From Syngnathus acus (Eukaryota; Chordata; Actinopteri; Syngnathiformes; Syngnathidae): 64,000 nucleotides of DNA. The first letter of the stretch is position 1; every line of letters begins with the position of its first letter. Both the position numbers and the translations under genes were made by a program. Below, piece after piece: positions 59,361 through 64,000 of this stretch. The DNA is taken from positions 7,232,039-7,296,038 of the forward strand of contig NC_051097.1 in NCBI RefSeq assembly GCF_901709675.1, in the 5' to 3' direction. Below the pieces are notes generated by a model, which ran no database searches, was not told the DNA's origin, and was given only the letters and a program-made list of their open reading frames with translations.

Positions 59361-62300
59361 TCACTTGTTTTCGATGAGCGTCTGGACTTTGTGGACCAAG
59401 TCCCGAGCCATCGTCAGGACCCGTGGGATGTCGTGTCGCTCGGCCATTTCTGAGAAGACAGAAAGGTTCGGGAGGGGGATAAATAATACCAAATATAAAA
59501 ATAAGAAATATTTATAATCCTAATAAAATGGTAATTGTGTCATCCAAAAGAATTTACTCCAAGCATACCTACTTGCTCAACTCATAAGATATTACCATTG
59601 AAAAACTTGATGATGTCCGTGAAGTCCATGTTGTTCTCCAGAATGATGTCCCTGTACGTTTCCACAAGCGCCAGTGCGATGAAAAGCACAAAATGCTCAG
59701 AGGTGGTGTACGCTGCCGACCAGATGGTCTCCCACACAGAGAAAACGTCATCGTACACCATTTCTGGATAGACAAACCTCGGTTAGCTCAAGGACAACGT
59801 CAAAAGTTACGTTGACGTTACCTCTTTTAAAATCCAGCAGGAACCATCGGTAGCAGAAGTAAAAGTGAGTGTAGTCACCGTTCTGCTGCATCAACTCAAA
59901 CAGCTCACAGTCCAGGATCTAGTGTCCATCAAGAAATGAGCACAAATCCTGCACGCTTTAACATAAAATGCGTATTACCTGAATGAGCGAACGCATGCTG
60001 GCAAAGTGAGAATCCATAGCGCCCCCGTGTGGAAAGTTCTGGTTCATCCTTTTCATCAGTTCTGTGAAGCAGCTGAACGCCATCACCTCTACGAACATTA
60101 GTTCAGCCAAATCAAGTGATTCCAAAATTGAACCTCTAACTTCCAACAAATCGTAAGGTTGGACGACTAAATGCTACGAGCGTAATAACTATTAAAAAAC
60201 ACAGACCGTCATCCAGAATCACCAGCAGGGGAGCCAGTATGTCGCACATGCCCTGGACGTAACCTATGTCCAAGTGTTGCCACACGTAGCTGCAAAGCAG
60301 TTAAGCGAGTAAAGACAATTGCAAAAAAAATTCAATCTAAAGTTGTGGTCTTTGTTACCTGCACATGATATTCCTCAACTTATCCAGGTTTTCTTGAGTG
60401 AAGTACCAGTATGTGCGGTCACATCGTCTGACGTCTTTGTCAATACGATGCAAGTTGATTAGGTACATATCCATGATTTCTTGCTGTCAATGGGTTAAAA
60501 AAAAGAAAAAGGTCAGCAGGTTTAGTTTATTAAAGAGCAGTGGAACCACGGTGTATAATCCAAAATGGCGGATCGCAACGTGTTCACGACTAGCATTTTG
60601 TTTTGTCTCCAATTGCATGACGTAATGTAAATGGTTCAAACTTACCGAGTATATTTGTTGAGCTGTGGAGTCCTCCTGTTTGGACTCTGTGACCACCTCG
60701 GAAGACTCTGGTGCGGTTAACTCGTTTTCCACATCAGGCTCGTCTTCAGACAATCCTGCGTCAGTGTCCTCAGGACTGGTGTTGCAAGCGATGTCTAGGA
60801 CAAGGTCCTCGCGTGCCAGCTTGGCTCTCCGAGCCAGATATGCTGGCGGGGCGGCTAGGTTAGTCAAGGGCCTTGTGTTGAGTTCCTCGACATTCAGGCA
60901 GGCCACCCCGACAGGGATGTCCTCCATCTCCAGGGCAGAGGGAGAGTCCTCAGAATCCGGGGACTGCCTGGGATGGGACGATAGCGAAAGGCTCCCGCGG
61001 GATGCCGACTGTAGAGCGTCAAGTACTTGCCTGACTGGTGAGTTTGATACGCCAGACACATTTCTGGCTTCGGACGATCCTGAATCTGCCGACTCGGCAT
61101 TGTCTACCTCTAAGAGACAGGCAGTCAACAATTGCGAGCGCAGGTTGTTAATCATTTCTTCTTTTTCAAAACTTTCCGGATCTCTGCCGATTGTTGCAAT
61201 ATCATTCATCTCAGAAGAATCCTTTTCTTGATCTCCTCTATTTTGTGCTTGAAGAGTTTGTCCGAGTGGTGGAGCTTGGAAATACTTATTCTGAATCTCC
61301 TTTTCCAGATGAATAACATTAGTAGTGTCTGGTGGGACTCTCGCGTCAATGATCGCATTTGCAGTCTTTGTGTTTTCAGCTTTTTCCTCAGATTCTGAGA
61401 GCTCAATTATCCCAGCAGCTTCATTCCTATCCATCTTGTCACTTCCTAAGAGACTGTCCTTTGGCACCGACTCAAGTACATTGACCGTGTCTGGCAGTGA
61501 ATCAGCTGTAGTTTCCTCACTCAAGACGTCCGATGGCTTCACCGACTCCTGAGAGGGTCCCGATGCATTAGCTGGCTCAGTTAAAAGAAGGTAGCTATCG
61601 CAGGCTGATGGTGGTGGTTTCGTCACATCCACTTTGGATAAGTTGTTGGACCCCGAAGGACCGGCTGGGATGTCCTTTACTGGACTGTTGTGCTCTATTT
61701 GATCTCCTTCAGGCCTTGTGGGATCCGTAGTTTCAACTGATGCAAAAACCTAATGGAAGAAAGGTGAATGACCAAATGCTAACCCGAAATGCTAATTGAA
61801 CAAGGCCAAATGTTCAAATACAGACTGCTATGAAATCATGCATCAGTGCTCAAGGTACAAATTTGTCCCCATGTACTAATTCTAATGGTTATTACTATGG
61901 TTGTCGTTTATTGAACTGAAGAAACTGCTCTGCTAATATGCGAAAGTCATTCCCAAGTTCTGGTAATTGTCCCAGATGGGAGCTTTAAAACGGCCTTTAA
62001 TAGGCAGTGTAGCAAAACAAATGTGATGGCTTGTATTAAATCCAAATATTAAGTCTCTGGAGTGCCTGCCTGCACAATCAAGTGTGAAATTAAATCTTTT
62101 GATAGCTCCCATTTCTGAAAATGGCTGCGGTAATGTTGGACGTGACGATTAGAAAGTAAGTCTTAAATATAGCTTCCTGAAAGTAACGCACCCTTGTGCG
62201 GCATTTAAATCTTACCGGTACACCACTACTGTTTGAGTCACTCTGTGACTGCGTATTCTGTGGATCCGAGCTGCTGCATAGTGATGACTAGGGTGAGAAG

Positions 62301-64000
62301 ACAAAAAAAAAAAAAAGTCAGAAAAGTTCCAAGGTCACTGTTTGGTTCCTCTCGTGTCAACTTACATCTGTGCTAATGGTCGAGTCCCGCTCCACCACTG
62401 GCGCTTGTTCGACACTGTTGCCGGACAAACACCTGGCGAGGGCCTCTGCGTGTTTCTCACGCTCCCTCTGTTGGACAATGGCCTCGCAGCCTTGCCATTC
62501 TTTCATGGTCTGCTCGTACATGAGCCGCATCTGCTCATCAATCTGAACCGCAGACAAATATTTTTAAAATAAATGCAGCATCCATGACATTTGGAAAACT
62601 CAAAAAGATACAAATACCTCCAGCCTGCTTTTCTCAGTCATTGTGAAACGGTAATGTCCCAACAAGAAGGGCCAGACTTCCTTGCGCAAGGAAGGTGCCA
62701 CGCCTCCAAAATAGACCAACCTGTATATCTCCAGCTCTTCAAAGGCCTGAAATTAAATTCAGATTTTTTTGTGATCCCACTTCACCCATTTTTGTGTGTC
62801 CTGTAACTCTTACAGAACTGTCCTGGAGAAACCTGGCCCAGACGTCAGCAGAGAGACCCCCCTGTGCATTCGAGGGCACATCAGGGAAGACTATGGTGGT
62901 GTTGACCAGAGCGGAGAGGTGGGTGCGAACCGTGGACAGGTGACGACAATACGCCAGCCCTGGAGTTGAAAAAAAAAAACTGCCATGAGAACTGTTGTAG
63001 TCAATAAGATCCGAGTGAAATTTGCACTCACATCCATAAAATGCACGGGAGATGATCTGGTACTTCATGGTGTCACAGAGGAGCTTCAAAGGAGCCCTGG
63101 TCAATTACATGAGATTCACTATAAGAACTTTATTTGGATAGGAGGAACTGGTCACCTTTCTTGACTGCAGCCACTTGGCAGAGAGCTATCGGATGATCCT
63201 GTCTGTGAGCAGGAGGAACCAGAGGACGTCCTGGGTGTTGGTTGCCACATGTTCATACCCTGGTCCATCAACTCTAAAGGCACTGCAAAGAACAGCAGAC
63301 CCCCAATATGAGTGGACAGTTGTCAAGTAGCTCGTGATTCAGTGGCCATCTGTGTCTCCTAGACACTAATCTCGAGTTACTCGATTCTGGACACTCACTG
63401 AACTCCATTTGAATCCCAGGAAAGAGGATCCGAAACACGTAATCCGTTGCCTCGTCATCCTCTTTATCAGACACCGAGTCGCATGAGCTATGCGGGCTCC
63501 TCCTGCGCAATTTGGGGAAAACCTTTCCCTATGTATGAAAAGAAACTATTTCATCCATGTACACGACATCCAAGAAGTAGTCACTAATGGCCGACCTTCC
63601 CCCTCTGATTCCAAAGCGGTGGGTCCAGCTGGCCGTGAGGAAGAAGGCCCGTCTCCAAGCAGGTGAGAAACTGGAGCAGGTGGCCGCCTTTGGGGAAGTG
63701 CAAAGGGGGTCTCTGGATGCCATCTTGGCTCACCAACACGAGGGTTCCACCACTGTTCACTGAGATGCAAGGTCCTAAAGTTAATGTCGATTAACACTAG
63801 AAGATGAAAAATCAATTACCTTGCTGGTGACAGTGGAGGTATACAATCTCCTCCAAGCGAATCGTCATGGCGAAATCCCAGTAGACACTGTGTGTGTCGG
63901 GGGGGGGAATCTTTAGTCTCTATTGGACCAACCCACTGTTAGACCTTACCTCTTCTCAGAATCCAGCTCCCCCACATTGCCATTCATTAGCTGATTGGGC
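59361..64000 (-). CDS. sgsm1: Small G-protein signalling modulator 1 (partial, 3' part)
   Basis: The stop is at 59361-59363 after [11 protein letters not shown]; the 5' part with the RUN domain lies beyond the right edge. SGSM1 is a TBC-domain protein that binds Rap and Rab GTPases and acts on neuronal membrane traffic. In order, the window shows a Rab-binding region ([40 protein letters not shown]), a linker, then the TBC domain starting [20 protein letters not shown] long acidic, serine-rich insert (about 60665-62550) splits it. The catalytic arginine motif [16 protein letters not shown] and glutamine motif [16 protein letters not shown] are intact, so GAP activity is expected. SGSM2 is the alternative paralogue; the C-terminus fits SGSM1 better. 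Confidence 0.92.

Overview
The window is nuclear DNA from a ray-finned fish, most likely a percomorph teleost. It holds ten spliced protein genes with vertebrate orthologues and compact introns (down to 65 bp), a small tRNA cluster, and remnants of L2-type LINEs and short inverted-repeat transposons. Exon joints below were worked out by hand from GT-AG sites, reading phase and remembered human proteins; most should be exact, a few may be off by one or two bases.

Layout, left to right. 1.2-6.3 kb (+): a TNF-receptor-superfamily death receptor. 7.1-8.6 kb (+): cyb561a3, a lysosomal ferrireductase. 8.9-12.6 kb (+): trappc13, with an 18-base microexon. 13.3-15.0 kb (-): sgtb. 16.4-33.3 kb (+): erbin, with leucine-rich repeats at one end and a PDZ domain at the other. 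33.75-37.9 kb (+): srek1, an SR-related splicing factor. 39.0-42.7 kb (-): a gp130-family class I cytokine receptor with a short tail. 43.2-45.3 kb: a minisatellite and six tRNA genes (Glu, two Asp, three Gly). 46.1-47.5 kb (-): gal3st1. 48.5-53.2 kb (-): prodh. 55.1-57.8 kb (+): srsf9. 59.4 kb to the right edge (-): the 3' part of sgsm1.

Two ancestral neighbourhoods meet here. trappc13-sgtb-erbin-srek1 matches the human 5q12 order (without NLN), while gal3st1, prodh and sgsm1 have human orthologues on chromosome 22. The minisatellite and tRNA cluster lie at the join.

The least expected structure is inside srsf9 intron 2 (1.7 kb). Most of it is a degenerate tandem array of roughly 65-base units, each built round ATGGCGGAC, then GGAGGACAAAGG-like and GTAGAAAAGTGGAC-like purine-rich words, with a pyrimidine run before the next unit. 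The purine words resemble SR-protein binding sites. An SR-protein gene carrying an array of possible SR-protein sites in its own intron suggests an autoregulatory splicing element. Also notable is a tRNA-Gly whose anticodon has changed from GCC to ACC in an otherwise identical body.
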